Part shown: positions 35,688 to 45,698 of the stretch, piece by piece | Numbering within the stretch: the stretch's first letter is position 1 | Layout: every line of letters starts with the position of its first letter | Translations under genes and position numbers: made by a program | The notes under the pieces: model-generated | Databases searched by the model: none | What the model saw: only the letters and a program-made list of their open reading frames with translations | Told to the model about the DNA's origin: nothing | Assembly (NCBI GenBank): GCA_964641155.1 | Contig: CAZXJO010000003.1 | Span: 142,392 to 206,391 of the forward strand | DNA: 64,000 nucleotides | Direction of reading: 5' to 3' | Source: DTCV01 sp964641155 | Lineage (GTDB): Archaea; Thermoproteota; Thermoprotei_A; Sulfolobales; NBVN01

Positions 35688-38090
35688 ATGGTGGGTGCGG
35701 TATATAAGCATGTACCACTACTTGCAATCATCGCTGTATCATTAATCGCCGTAGTGGTAAAGCCCCTCATAGTTGGTGGTATAGGCGCTGATAAAGTCGA
35801 TGAGGGAGTACTACGGAACCTGCTGGTGTATGGCTATAGCGAGTTCTTAGTGATCAGTAATGACCTAACCAAGACTTACAATGTAGTAGGGACGAGTGCG
35901 CTGAGGGTGTTCAAGGAGTTCGATACGATACTCGCCTTAGGCGATTTAAACCTCATCAATCGTCTGGCCAATGAGCCAGGAGTGGTTAAGATAGTGCCCA
36001 ACTTCGTGGTCAGGGCCCATATGGACAGCGCTTATAAGGTCCTCAGCATGGAAGACGGTGAGTTGCGGGAAACTCTCTACAGCTGGGGGAGGTCTAGGAT
36101 TGGTTCGAAAGTCGTCGAGAAGGTCTACAACATCAGCGGCTCAGGCATAGTTGTAGCTGTATTAGACACCGGTATCTCATTAAATCACGATGAACTGAAG
36201 GGTAAGTTGGTCACCATTAATCCGTTGGATGAGAAATACCCGGGTGGTTGGATAGAGTTCGACAGAAAAGGAATGCCTATATGCTCCGTTCCCAGGGACA
36301 CTCACTTCCACGGTACATGGGTTAGCTCCATAATAGCTGGTGAGCATATAGGCGTAGCGCCAAACGTGAAGCTCATGCACGCATTAGTGCTCCACGGTGG
36401 TGAGGGAACCGCAGCGCAAGTATTAGCCGGCCTTGAATGGGCTTTACAGCCCTACACATGCACTGGAATTAAGACGTGGGTGAAACCCAATGTAGTTTCG
36501 CTGAGCTTAGGTACTTCGGGGAACTACAGCGATGTCTTCCTAAAACCGATATCGAAGTTAATAGAGGAAAACGTCGTGGTAGTTGCTTCGATAGGTAATG
36601 ATGGCCCCGGAACTACCTCGAATCCAGGCAACGTTTGGGGTGTTGTAGGCGTCGGAGCCTTAAACCGGAATGATGGAATCGCGGACTTCAGCTCAAGTGA
36701 GGTTGTTGAATGGCCCTCGCCCCCTACCGAGTGGCCGTTTAAGGAAGAGTACCCGAAGAATTACATCAAACCCGACTTCGTAGCCCCTGGGGTACTGATA
36801 CCCGGGGCGTACGTGATAAACGGCTACTACTTAATAGCATCAGGCACAAGCGCGTCAGCCCCTATGGTTAGCGGGGTGGTAGCGTTAGTGTTGGAGGCGC
36901 TTAAACGTGCCGGTAAGGAATACACTGTTGATGAAGTGTACGACATACTTAACAGAACTTCAGATAAGTCATGCAATGTAAGCAGGTGTGGATGGGGTGT
37001 GGTCAACGCCGTCAAAGCCGTCTCATACGCGTTGGGCAGGAAGTTGGATGAGATCGAAGTAAAGGTTGATAATGAGAAAGTTCACGTCCAAGATACCTTA
37101 ACCCTTAAGTCGAAGGAGGACGTCACTTTCTTCATAGATGACTCGGAGCTCGGCTCCGGAACTACGTTAGCAGTCAACGTCCCAATCCTCGATTCAGGCT
37201 ACCACTTCATACATTCGGTTGGTGAAGGTACGTACGGCTACGCTAAATTCTTCGTAGACCCTAAAGTACATTTGAGAAGTAGGAGCTTGGTTAGAGGGGA
37301 AGACCTAGAGCTAACCCTGCTGGGATTTCCAGGAGCTTCGGAAGTCCTCATATACTTGAACGATAACCTACTCACTTACCAAACATTAAATCTGTTAGGG
37401 TTTAGACCAATGAAGTTGCTACTACCCTATCTAAATCCAGGAACGTATAACTTACTCATAATATGCCCAGGCAGCGACATAGTGATTAGGGAAGATGTCC
37501 ACGTTCACGGGGACGTGGTAAGTGAATTAGGCTTTACATTAACATCACTTGCACCACCCTCCCAACACGTTAACTCAACGGTACATATCTACGTGATATC
37601 ACTGATTAATGGTTCGGTAAAAGAACCGCGTAGGCTTTGGTATGAGTTCTTGAGCGGGAAGCCCTCAACAGTCTCAGACATGGTCAAAATAGCAGACGGC
37701 ATATACTGCCTCTCATACGTAGCTGATACACCCGGTATGTACGTAGTCCTATTTAAGGGTGAATTAGAATTTAACGGTGACTTGGTGAGCGCGGCAACGG
37801 CTGCTGTAACAAACATAACAATACCTGCGGTGGACGTTAAGGCATTGATCATTAACGCGTCCAAGGAAGTACTCAGCATATCATCCGATCTAGACGTTAT
37901 GTCCGCTAGGTTGGCGGGCCTGGAATCTGGGTTGCAGACCGTAAACGCTTCACATACAGACCTACTTGACTACGTTACACATAAGTTATCCCATGAAATT
38001 CTTTATTTGGAGATTGTCTTAACCACAACGCTTTTTATGTTAATAACTTTAAATGTTGTCTTCATCAAGTACTTGAAAAGGCGGCGTTAA
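35688..38090 (+). CDS. Secreted, membrane-anchored subtilisin-like protease
   Basis: An S8 protease of 800 residues. It has an N-terminal signal peptide (about 8-34), a propeptide-like domain (about 45-108, I9-type), then the catalytic domain with Asp160 (VAVLDTG), His208 (HFHGTWV), Asn304 (SIGNDGPG) and Ser388 (ASGTSASAP). About 350 residues of beta-rich C-terminal domains follow, ending in a transmembrane helix and KRRR, so the enzyme is tethered outside the cell. ATG 35688, with a cctaaag tract nearby. The YbhN-like gene follows 12 bp later. Confidence 0.93.
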   Translation: MVGAVYKHVPLLAIIAVSLIAVVVKPLIVGGIGADKVDEGVLRNLLVYGYSEFLVISNDLTKTYNVVGTSALRVFKEFDTILALGDLNLINRLANEPGVVKIVPNFVVRAHMDSAYKVLSMEDGELRETLYSWGRSRIGSKVVEKVYNISGSGIVVAVLDTGISLNHDELKGKLVTINPLDEKYPGGWIEFDRKGMPICSVPRDTHFHGTWVSSIIAGEHIGVAPNVKLMHALVLHGGEGTAAQVLAGLEWALQPYTCTGIKTWVKPNVVSLSLGTSGNYSDVFLKPISKLIEENVVVVASIGNDGPGTTSNPGNVWGVVGVGALNRNDGIADFSSSEVVEWPSPPTEWPFKEEYPKNYIKPDFVAPGVLIPGAYVINGYYLIASGTSASAPMVSGVVALVLEALKRAGKEYTVDEVYDILNRTSDKSCNVSRCGWGVVNAVKAVSYALGRKLDEIEVKVDNEKVHVQDTLTLKSKEDVTFFIDDSELGSGTTLAVNVPILDSGYHFIHSVGEGTYGYAKFFVDPKVHLRSRSLVRGEDLELTLLGFPGASEVLIYLNDNLLTYQTLNLLGFRPMKLLLPYLNPGTYNLLIICPGSDIVIREDVHVHGDVVSELGFTLTSLAPPSQHVNSTVHIYVISLINGSVKEPRRLWYEFLSGKPSTVSDMVKIADGIYCLSYVADTPGMYVVLFKGELEFNGDLVSAATAAVTNITIPAVDVKALIINASKEVLSISSDLDVMSARLAGLESGLQTVNASHTDLLDYVTHKLSHEILYLEIVLTTTLFMLITLNVVFIKYLKRRR

Positions 38091-38102
38091 ATTCGGCATG
38101 GT

Positions 38103-39119
38103 GTGTTGAAAATGAAGTTACGGTTAAAAACAACTGTACTGGTGGCCTTTGTTGTGACGGCGGTAATTTACATTGGCCTTCTCTACTTATTACTTAACTT
38201 GAATCTCGATGAGGTATTCCCAGCCCTCTACGCATCACATCTGAATTACCTAGTACCGACCCTATATTTTCGAGTTTTGGGACTCCTCCTCCATTCCTTT
38301 TCATGGTACTTCATCCTCAAAGTATTCCGCAAGGACGTGCCTCCGGGCAAGTTATTGGCAATTACGTTGGCAGCCATATTCACAGAAGTAGCTATACCGG
38401 TAGGTGGTGTTACTGAGGTAGCTAAAGTCTTACTCGCTTCTCAGATCCTGCTAATTCCACATGATGAGGTCATCTCAGCAATTCTAATGCATAGAATTTT
38501 GCTCACGATCATTACTGGCTTGATGACCATAATTGCTATAAACGTCATTAAACCCCCTATTGACGTCTCCCTAACCATCCTCGCACCCATTGTAGGGTTA
38601 CTCACCATTAACGTGTTAATGCTCCTCGTACCTTCATCATACCTTTTCAGGAAGGTACTGAACAAGTTGGCTAATAGGTTCAACATGTCAAACCAGGACT
38701 TCACGACCAGGTATAAAGCCTCTTTGAAGAAGTTGTTCAGTGATGGTAAGTCAGCGCTAGTGCTTGCGACTGCTGTGATAGTGCTGGAGAAGTTCTCCAA
38801 CGGCATTTACGGAATATCCTTATGTAGGTCGCTATCATATGATGTAGATTTCTTCACATCTATAGTGGTTTTCGACTCCATCTACATGATCATTTGGTTA
38901 CTTCCGGTCGTAACCCCCGGAAACCTAGGGATCTTCGAAGCAGTACAGGTTATGGTGTTCAAACTATTAGGCACCTCACTCAAGTTAGCCACATTAATAG
39001 CCCTAGTTAATAGGGCGGTGACTTTAATTACTGAGATACCTTTGATGTTACTATCGACGACGTACCTCGGAGTACGTGTTAGACATTTGTTAAGAACTGC
39101 GGCAAACAAGAGAAATTGA
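38103..39119 (+). CDS. YbhN/LPG-synthase-like integral membrane protein (UPF0104)
   Basis: The 338 residues form about eight membrane helices in the order seen in the LPG_synthase_TM family (PF03706): an early FRVLGLLLHSFSWYFIL, then a central basic loop and TPGNLGIFEAVQVMVFKLLG, the family's PGNLGxxE hallmark. Some members flip or modify lipids; archaeal ones are uncharacterised. It begins at GTG 38103 or ATG 38112, just after the subtilase stop, so the two may be an operon. Confidence 0.85.
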   Translation: MLKMKLRLKTTVLVAFVVTAVIYIGLLYLLLNLNLDEVFPALYASHLNYLVPTLYFRVLGLLLHSFSWYFILKVFRKDVPPGKLLAITLAAIFTEVAIPVGGVTEVAKVLLASQILLIPHDEVISAILMHRILLTIITGLMTIIAINVIKPPIDVSLTILAPIVGLLTINVLMLLVPSSYLFRKVLNKLANRFNMSNQDFTTRYKASLKKLFSDGKSALVLATAVIVLEKFSNGIYGISLCRSLSYDVDFFTSIVVFDSIYMIIWLLPVVTPGNLGIFEAVQVMVFKLLGTSLKLATLIALVNRAVTLITEIPLMLLSTTYLGVRVRHLLRTAANKRN

Positions 39120-39231
39120 GCAAGGTGGAATACCTTATTCGCTTCGGATGTTGTGGCATGAATAGCCTCCAACTACGGCTCACGCGATTAAACATCGTTC
39201 AAATTGGGCCTGCCTTCCAGGAGGACGTGAC

Positions 39232-39705
39232 TCACCTCCATCTACATATTTCCTTAAGGTTGTTGGGCCAGGGAGCTAGCGTGTACCTTTTAATCCACTC
39301 CTCCTCAAACTCAACCCCCCTCAATATCTCAACTATGTTGTTGATTACGCCCTGTTCGATCCTGCCTTCAGCCACTGCGGGACACTCCATATCTAGGTAT
39401 AAAACCTTTTCCCCGGTTTTGAAATCGTAGTAGAGAAGTACGGGCCACACCCTGCAGTCAAATGGCCTCTTCTCATAATTTAAGCAGAGGCCTTCAGGAC
39501 TTAAGAAAGGACATGACTCCCCATTATGCGCCCCCAAACATTTCACTGTGCCTAAAGGAGTTTCTAAGGTAAAGTACTTACCCAGGTATTCCTCTTCCTC
39601 CTCCGGGAGGAGGACTGCGTAAAACCTCTGACAACAGTTCATTTGGCAGCCCTTACACACATCCCCGAAATTTACGAACCTAAAGCGTTCCGCTACCTTT
39701 TTCAA
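39232..39705 (-). CDS. YkgJ-family Cys-cluster protein
   Basis: A 157-residue protein with VCKGCQMNCCQRF near the N-terminus, a lone Cys in VKCLGAHN, and then CPFLSPEGLCLNYEKRPFDCRVWP, the CxxCxxxCC and CxxxxxxxC signature of the YkgJ/UPF0153 family. The cysteines bind zinc or an iron-sulfur cluster; the activity is not established. ATG 39705. A 106-bp AT-rich gap separates it from the divergent tRNA-binding gene. The plus-strand frame 39116-39430 over it is a shadow. Confidence 0.88.
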   Translation of the reverse strand: MKKVAERFRFVNFGDVCKGCQMNCCQRFYAVLLPEEEEEYLGKYFTLETPLGTVKCLGAHNGESCPFLSPEGLCLNYEKRPFDCRVWPVLLYYDFKTGEKVLYLDMECPAVAEGRIEQGVINNIVEILRGVEFEEEWIKRYTLAPWPNNLKEICRWR

Positions 39706-39812
39706 GCCCCACTCTGCCTTTAATTAAATTTGATGAACAATTTAAAAGCTTAACTAATTGAATTGCGAAAATGTTATTAGGTCGTGTGAAACGTTTTTAG
39801 AGGTCGTTGAAG

Positions 39813-40145
39813 ATGGAGCTGATAGATATCAACGAATTCGCAAGATTAGACCTACGTGTGGGGCTTGTGAAGCATGCTGAACGCGTGCCAGGTTCTAAGA
39901 AATTAATTAAAATCATCGTAGATATCGGGAGCGAGGAAAGGCAGGTCCTGGCAGGCCTGGCCGAGTTCTACGACCCTCAAGAACTAATCGGTAAGTACGT
40001 CGTCGTTGTGGCCAATTTAAAGCCTAAGAAGATGATGGGTCTTGAGTCTAAAGGAATGATATTAGCCGCTGGTTGCGGTCCTGACGACGTCCCAGTAATA
40101 CTAACAACCATGAAGCCCGTGGCCCCGGGAACTAAGATCTGCTAA
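39813..40145 (+). CDS. tRNA-binding-domain (OB-fold) protein, CsaA/MetG-beta-like
   Basis: A free-standing tRNA-binding domain of 110 residues: FARLDLRVGLVKHAERVPGSKKLIKIIVDIG, then RQVLAGLAEFY and VVVANLKPKKMMGLESKGMILAAG. This is the C-terminal domain of many MetRS enzymes; alone it may bind structured RNA or assist a synthetase. ATG 39813 is chosen because gaggt lies 8 bases upstream; TTG 39807 is an alternative. It ends 39 bp before the convergent nadE. Confidence 0.9.
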   Translation: MELIDINEFARLDLRVGLVKHAERVPGSKKLIKIIVDIGSEERQVLAGLAEFYDPQELIGKYVVVVANLKPKKMMGLESKGMILAAGCGPDDVPVILTTMKPVAPGTKIC

Positions 40146-40184
40146 TTGCTGAGCAACTAATCACTTTGATTGAAACCCAACCCC

Positions 40185-41030
40185 TCAATCATACGTAGGC
40201 GGCGGGAGCTGTAAGCCCCTCCTCTTATGTTCGGTTCTCTTCATACGCCTGATTATATCGTTAACGATGCTTAATGGGACCCCTACCCTCGCTGATGTCT
40301 CCTCCGCAGACAGCTTCAAATCCACTAGATGGTAAAGAACCTTATCTGCAACATCGTAATCCACCCCTAACTCGTCCCTTGCTTTATGCCCCACCCAAAA
40401 TCCGGGACTGCTCTCCTTCCAAGATATGCTTTCAGGGATTCCTAAGTATTCAGCCAGAAGTCTGACCTGAGTCTTATACAGGTTTATTATGGGGTACAGG
40501 TCCGCGGCTCCGTCACCCCACTTAGTGAAGAATCCCAGTAAATATTCACTGCGGTTGCTGGTGCCTAAGACCAGTAGGTTGTTTTTGTTAGCGAAATAGT
40601 AGAAGATGATCATCCTACTCCTAACCTTGATGTTCCCTTTAGCTATTTTATTGGCCTCCTCGTAGGAGGACCCCACGGCCTTCAAAAACGCGTCGACAAT
40701 ACTCGTTATATCGATGTACTTAACGCTCCTTAGCCCCAGCAACTCACACACGCGGAACGCATCTCTGATGTCTGCCGGGTCGCTCTCCACATCAGGCAGT
40801 ATTAGGGGGTAAACTCGTTCCGGCCCCAACGCCTTAACGGCCAGAGCGGCTGTTGCCGCTGAATCCACACCTCCACTAACACCTAATACCACTCCATTGG
40901 CCCCTGACTCACTCACCTGCCCGGATATGTAGTTGATTATGTTTTCAGATGTCTTCACCGGGTTTATACTTAAGTACCTAGGAACTTCGTACCTTGGCAT
41001 TACATGCACCGCGGAAGCGTCACACATCAA
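40185..41030 (-). CDS. nadE: NAD+ synthetase (ammonia-dependent)
   Basis: Amidates deamido-NAD to NAD+ in the last step of NAD biosynthesis. The PP-loop SGGVDSAATAALA is present, with KEANKIAKGNIKVRSRMI-like (here EEANKIAKGNIKVRSR) and GTSNRSEYLLGFFTKWGDGAADLYP. There is no glutaminase domain, so free ammonia is the donor. Its start overlaps the glutamine synthetase end by 11 bp (ATG 41030), or it begins at ATG 41000 after the stop. The overlap suggests co-translation. Confidence 0.95.
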   Translation of the reverse strand: MMCDASAVHVMPRYEVPRYLSINPVKTSENIINYISGQVSESGANGVVLGVSGGVDSAATAALAVKALGPERVYPLILPDVESDPADIRDAFRVCELLGLRSVKYIDITSIVDAFLKAVGSSYEEANKIAKGNIKVRSRMIIFYYFANKNNLLVLGTSNRSEYLLGFFTKWGDGAADLYPIINLYKTQVRLLAEYLGIPESISWKESSPGFWVGHKARDELGVDYDVADKVLYHLVDLKLSAEETSARVGVPLSIVNDIIRRMKRTEHKRRGLQLPPPTYD

Positions 41031-42474
41031 GGTACATGTAGAACTCTATGGGTGTCGGGTACGAGTATGACTTCATGCATTCCTCTCTCTTTAACTCGAT
41101 GTACGTCTCTATGAGTTCACTCGGGAATATAGGCTTTAAGAATTCCATGTCGGATTCAAGTTCGTCTAACGCCTCCCATAGAGTTCTGGGGAAACTCTTG
41201 ATACCCAATGACCTCCTCCTCTCAACACTTAGGTGATACACGTTCTCATCCACGGGATCTCCTGGGTCTATCTTCTTCTTAATACCGTCCAGACCCGCAG
41301 CTATTATGGCAGCTATGACTAAGTACGAATTTGATGAGGGGTCCGGGGGCCTGTACTCAATTCTCTTACCCTTCAGGTCGCCCTTATGGTAAAGTGGGAC
41401 TCTGACAGCGGCACTCCTGTTAGACTTACTCCACACCAAGTACACTGGGGCTTCATGACCTGGTACCAACCTCTTATAGCTGTTAGTAGTTGGCGCAACT
41501 ATAGCTGATAAAGCCCTGGAATGCTCCAGCAGTCCACCGATGTAGTACCTACCTATTTGACTTAGCTCTGCGTAGTCATCGTTCGGGTCGTAAAACAGGT
41601 TCATGTTACCATTCCACAGGCTTTGATGTATGTGCATCCCGGAGCCGCTGTCGCCGTAAAGGGGCTTAGGCATGAAGGTAGCTAGAACTCCATGCTGCGC
41701 AGCTATGTTCTTAATCACGTACTTTAACGTCTGAACTTTGTCACCCATGTCTGAGGGCGTGCTGTACTTGAAGTCTATTTCGACCTGACCCGACGATGAT
41801 GTCTCATGGTGGTGCGCTTCCACCTGAATGCCGAAGTACTTAATCAATACATCTGCGGCTTCCTCCCTCACCCTCAAAGTCTTATCCGCGGGTTCCACTA
41901 CGTAGTAAGCATCCTTCAACTTGGTGAAGTAACCTGACCCATAGCTCCAAGGCGATTCACTCGAATGTATCCTGTAACCCGAACCTGCGTAGGGTGTTAG
42001 GACATCCACTTCAACCTTATCAAATATGAAGAACTCCAACTCACAGCCAACATACACCTTAAGCCCCTCATTAGCTAATACCTCCTCAACCCTCTCGGAG
42101 ACGTACCTAGGATCCTTAGGAAGTCTACCCCTACCAAATCCTGTGAACACCTTAGATATGAATCTCGCTACCGACCTCCTCCAAGGTATCTTACCGAAAG
42201 TATCGATTATCGGTACCAAAACTAAATCACTGTCGGAAATATCCGAAAAACCTTTAGCATTACTACCATCTAGCTTCCCGAACCCGACCTCCAACGACCT
42301 CTCATCCAAATCACTAGCTGATATCGTGACGTGGTGGAACCCGCCTAGAAGATCCGTGAACTGAAGATCTACCCAATTAATCTCCTCCCTCTGAACGCGT
42401 TCTAAGATATCCCTAATACTGGCCTGGCTAACATTGTTCCAAACTCCACTGACATCGTCAACCACCTTTAACAC
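41020..42474 (-). CDS. glnA: Glutamine synthetase
   Basis: Makes glutamine from glutamate, ammonia and ATP. The 484 residues are GS type I. The N-terminal beta-grasp domain (INWVDLQFTDLLGGFHHVTI) is followed by the catalytic part, with GSGMHIHQSLW, the glutamate-binding region KRLVPGHEAPVYLVWSKSNRSAAVRVP and EYRPPDPSSNSYLVIAAI. GTG 42474 fits a TATA-like ccatttaagtt centred about 29 bp upstream. A GTG three codons later is also possible. Overlaps nadE, which needs ammonia. Confidence 0.97.
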   Translation of the reverse strand: MLKVVDDVSGVWNNVSQASIRDILERVQREEINWVDLQFTDLLGGFHHVTISASDLDERSLEVGFGKLDGSNAKGFSDISDSDLVLVPIIDTFGKIPWRRSVARFISKVFTGFGRGRLPKDPRYVSERVEEVLANEGLKVYVGCELEFFIFDKVEVDVLTPYAGSGYRIHSSESPWSYGSGYFTKLKDAYYVVEPADKTLRVREEAADVLIKYFGIQVEAHHHETSSSGQVEIDFKYSTPSDMGDKVQTLKYVIKNIAAQHGVLATFMPKPLYGDSGSGMHIHQSLWNGNMNLFYDPNDDYAELSQIGRYYIGGLLEHSRALSAIVAPTTNSYKRLVPGHEAPVYLVWSKSNRSAAVRVPLYHKGDLKGKRIEYRPPDPSSNSYLVIAAIIAAGLDGIKKKIDPGDPVDENVYHLSVERRRSLGIKSFPRTLWEALDELESDMEFLKPIFPSELIETYIELKREECMKSYSYPTPIEFYMYLDV

Positions 42475-42670
42475 CTACTTACTTAGTAATTGAACACCAT
42501 TTAAGTTTGACCCACAAAAAATAAAAACATTGTATATTTACTTACAGCATCTAACTCATTAAGGACCGAATAACCTCCGAGAACACCGTATCGTCAATCC
42601 TTCATCTGTTAATCCTAAAAACTCTGTGTTACTACGCTCGCAGGAATGGAAAAAGGTAACGTGTGAATTA

Positions 42671-45463
42671 TTAAGTTGGAGTAGGTGTTTGAGGGGATTT
42701 ACCGTATTTAATTGCTGCGTGGGCTGCTGCTAACCTCGCCACGACCACTCTGTATGGTGAGGCGCTTACATAGTCAAGCCCTATCCTATGGAGTATTTCT
42801 ATTGATTTAGGATCTCCTCCATGTTCTCCGCAGATCCCAACCTCCAATTGTGTGTTCGCTGACTTACCGAGTTTGGTGCCGATCTCAATCAGTTTAGCGA
42901 CTCCCTTCTCGTCTAATGTTTCGAAGGGGTTGTAGGTGAGTATATTAGCCTCCACATACTGTGGCAGGAACTTCCCTTCTACATCGTCCCTGCTAAAGCT
43001 GAACGTCGCTTGGGTTAAGTCATTAGTACCGTAGCTGAAGAAGTCGACCTCCTTAGCTATTTCGTCTGCTGTTAAGCACGCCCTAACTGTTTCGATCATT
43101 GTCCCGATCTTAATTTTACTGGCTAACGCAACCCCGTACCTCGATTCCACGTCCTTAATTGCTGGGAGGATCGCCTTCTCTTTAACGTACTTAATCTCCG
43201 ATGCTAGAGCTACTTGAGGAATCATAATTTCAAGTATTGGGTTCTTCCCTTCCTTAATCAGCTCAGCAGCAGCCTCAACCATGGACTTGGTTAGGTAGTA
43301 GTAGAATTCTGGGTAGGTAACGCCTACTCTGACACCCCTGTGCCCCATCATGGGGTTGTGTTCCTTAAGTTTTGAGACCCTGCTATACAGCCATTCTAAC
43401 TCCTTCAGTACCTCATCACTGGCTTCCTTAATCTTGGATTCGTATAACTCCTTCAGGATTTCCTCAGGTGCCGGAAGGAATTCATGTAACGGCGGGTCTA
43501 TGAGCCTGATTATCACCGGTAAGCTGTCCATTATCTCGAGGATCTCCTTAAAGTCCCTCTTAATCATCTCAGCCAGGGGCTCCAGGTACTTAACCCTGGC
43601 ACTAATGTCCTCTGCAAGTATCACCTTCCTAAGAAGTTCTAACCTCTCAGGCTTCCTAAACATCCTCTCAATGCGTAGAAGCCCAATACCCTCAGCACCG
43701 AACTTCCTCGCTATCAAGGCATCCTCAGGAACGTCAGCGTTTGCCCTAACACCTAACTTCCTAACCTCATCAGCCCAACTGAGCAGTACGTTAACCTCAT
43801 TAATTAGTTCTGGCTCAACTGTAGGTATCTTACCGACGTATACGTCGCCCGTCGTCCCATCTATGGTGACCCAATCCCCCTCCTTAACTACTAGTTCCCC
43901 AACTCTGAACTCCTTAAGATCGTAATTGATTGAGATCGCCTCAGCACCCACAACCGCCGCCTTACCTATAGCCCTAGCGACCACCGCCGCATGACTGGTC
44001 ATACCGCCCCTACTGGTCAGTATGCCTACCGCTGCATAGAAGCCGTGGACGTCATCAGGTTTGGTCTCAACTCTAACTAGGATGACCTTCTTACCATTCC
44101 TGGCCCATTCCACAGCCGTGTCAGGGTGGAAAACCACTTGACCGCTGACAGCACCTGGGGAAGCACCTAAACCCTTGGCTATAGGCTTGCCTTTAAACTT
44201 GGGGTCCACCCTGGGGTACAGGAGTGAGACTATGTGTTCGGGCTTGACCTTCAGAAGTGCTTCCCCCTTAGTTATCACGCCCTCCATGGCTAAGTCAACG
44301 GCTGTTTTAACCCTTGCTAAGGGGGTCATTTTGGCATCTCTGTTCTGTAGGAAGTACAGCTTCCCCCTCTCAATCGTGAACTCGATGTCCTGAACATCCC
44401 TATTCAATCTCTCCAAAACCTTGCCAGCCCTAATAAGTTCGTCGTATACTTGGGGCATGACCTCCTTAAGCTTCTCTAAAGGCATCGGCGTCCTAATACC
44501 TGCTACCACATCCTCGCCTTGAGCGTTAGGCAGGAACTCCCCGTAAGGCCTGTTCTCCCCAGTAGCTACGTCCCTGGTGAATAAAACACCAGTTCCTGAG
44601 TCCCAACCCATGTTGCCGAAGACCATCGTCACTACGTTAACTGCCGTGCAGTCAGCCTCCTCCTTACTTATCTTATTGACCATCCTGTAGAATATCGCCC
44701 TAGGATTCATCCAGGACCTGAAGACGGCCCTAATAGCCAGTTCGAGCTGTGTCCACGGATCCTGCGGGAACTCCCCCCACTCCCTCTTAATAATCTCCTT
44801 AAACCTCTCTACAGCTTCCTTAAGGCCTTCCACAGGGACCTCAACATCGTATTTTACGCCGTACTTACTTTTGATCTCCTTGAAAACCTCATCAAATAAC
44901 TCCTCCTTAATCCCTAGCACTATCCTACCAAACATCTGCAAGAACCTCCTATAAGCGTCGTAAGCGAACCACTGATTACTGGTTAACTTGGCGAGCCCTT
45001 CAACAACCTCATCATTGAGTCCTAAATTCAGCACCGTATCCATCATGCCGGGCATTGATACTGCGGCACCGGACCTAACAGAAACGAGTAAAGGATTGTT
45101 AGGATCTCCAAACTTCTTACCGGTCTTCGCCTCCAACTGGTTAACATATTCCCTCACCTGCTCAATCAGTCCTTCCGGCATCGGTAACTTATCTACAATC
45201 CTCCATATCTCACCTATTATCCTGTCCCTGACCTCTGGCTGAGGCCCCCTCTCCAACTCCCTCACTAACTTCTCAATGGTCCCCTCTCCGGGACTGTAGT
45301 AATCTCTGCATGCCTCAGTAGTTATCGTGAACCCCGGCGGGACTGGAAGACCTAGCTGGACCATCTGAGCTAAGCTAGCCCCTTTACCGCCCAATAACTT
45401 CTTATCCTTCCAATCACCTTCCTCAAAACTGAAGACGTATTTCTTAACCATCTCAGAGCCCAT
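42671..45463 (-). CDS. ppdK: Pyruvate, phosphate dikinase
   Basis: Interconverts pyruvate + ATP + Pi and PEP + AMP + PPi. The 930 residues have the ATP-grasp start GGKGASLAQMVQLGLPVPPGFTITTEACR, the phospho-histidine segment SRGGMTSHAAVVAR, and a C-terminal PEP/pyruvate domain ending in GICGEHGGDPKSIEILHRIGLDYVSASPYRV with the catalytic Cys. The length and linker match PPDK, not PEP synthase (about 800). ATG 45463 is used; a second ATG (MVKK) four codons later is possible. The gene is single, with gaps on both sides. Confidence 0.96.
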   Translation of the reverse strand: MGSEMVKKYVFSFEEGDWKDKKLLGGKGASLAQMVQLGLPVPPGFTITTEACRDYYSPGEGTIEKLVRELERGPQPEVRDRIIGEIWRIVDKLPMPEGLIEQVREYVNQLEAKTGKKFGDPNNPLLVSVRSGAAVSMPGMMDTVLNLGLNDEVVEGLAKLTSNQWFAYDAYRRFLQMFGRIVLGIKEELFDEVFKEIKSKYGVKYDVEVPVEGLKEAVERFKEIIKREWGEFPQDPWTQLELAIRAVFRSWMNPRAIFYRMVNKISKEEADCTAVNVVTMVFGNMGWDSGTGVLFTRDVATGENRPYGEFLPNAQGEDVVAGIRTPMPLEKLKEVMPQVYDELIRAGKVLERLNRDVQDIEFTIERGKLYFLQNRDAKMTPLARVKTAVDLAMEGVITKGEALLKVKPEHIVSLLYPRVDPKFKGKPIAKGLGASPGAVSGQVVFHPDTAVEWARNGKKVILVRVETKPDDVHGFYAAVGILTSRGGMTSHAAVVARAIGKAAVVGAEAISINYDLKEFRVGELVVKEGDWVTIDGTTGDVYVGKIPTVEPELINEVNVLLSWADEVRKLGVRANADVPEDALIARKFGAEGIGLLRIERMFRKPERLELLRKVILAEDISARVKYLEPLAEMIKRDFKEILEIMDSLPVIIRLIDPPLHEFLPAPEEILKELYESKIKEASDEVLKELEWLYSRVSKLKEHNPMMGHRGVRVGVTYPEFYYYLTKSMVEAAAELIKEGKNPILEIMIPQVALASEIKYVKEKAILPAIKDVESRYGVALASKIKIGTMIETVRACLTADEIAKEVDFFSYGTNDLTQATFSFSRDDVEGKFLPQYVEANILTYNPFETLDEKGVAKLIEIGTKLGKSANTQLEVGICGEHGGDPKSIEILHRIGLDYVSASPYRVVVARLAAAHAAIKYGKSPQTPTPT

Positions 45464-45698
45464 AACCTTTGTTTGTAGAAGCTAATAAGTGTTACCTGGG
45501 TCGTAAGCCGCTGTGCTGGTCAAGCGTTACTTCCCACCCCTCAAGTCTGGGAGGGTTTTTCGAGGTGAAGGGGTAAGGCCCCCGCATGCTGGACATAGTG
45601 TTGAGATGCCTTTAACTTTAGCGCATCCTACTCATGGTATTTAATGAGCTTCACCTTAAGTGAAAAAGCTTCATCCCTCCACATTGATGGGTGGGCCT
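45464..45698. other. 235-bp intergenic stretch with hairpin-like G/C tracts
   Basis: No gene is seen. On the plus strand acccctcaagtctgggagggttttt is a weak stem followed by a T run, and ggggtaaggcccc is a second short stem. The two genes on either side run on the minus strand, so a plus-strand terminator has no obvious client. The minus-strand segment containing catgcgggggcc faintly resembles ends of archaeal IS200/IS605 elements, but the resemblance is too short to name. Confidence 0.3.

Noticed and set aside
39116..39430. Plus-strand frame starting directly after the YbhN-like gene
   Set aside because: Most of it lies opposite the clear YkgJ gene, and its later part is rich in Ser and Leu with no family pattern.
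45530..45600. Rho-independent terminator at a hairpin with a T run
   Set aside because: The T run follows the stem on the plus strand, but both neighbouring genes run on the minus strand, and the stem has a mismatch.
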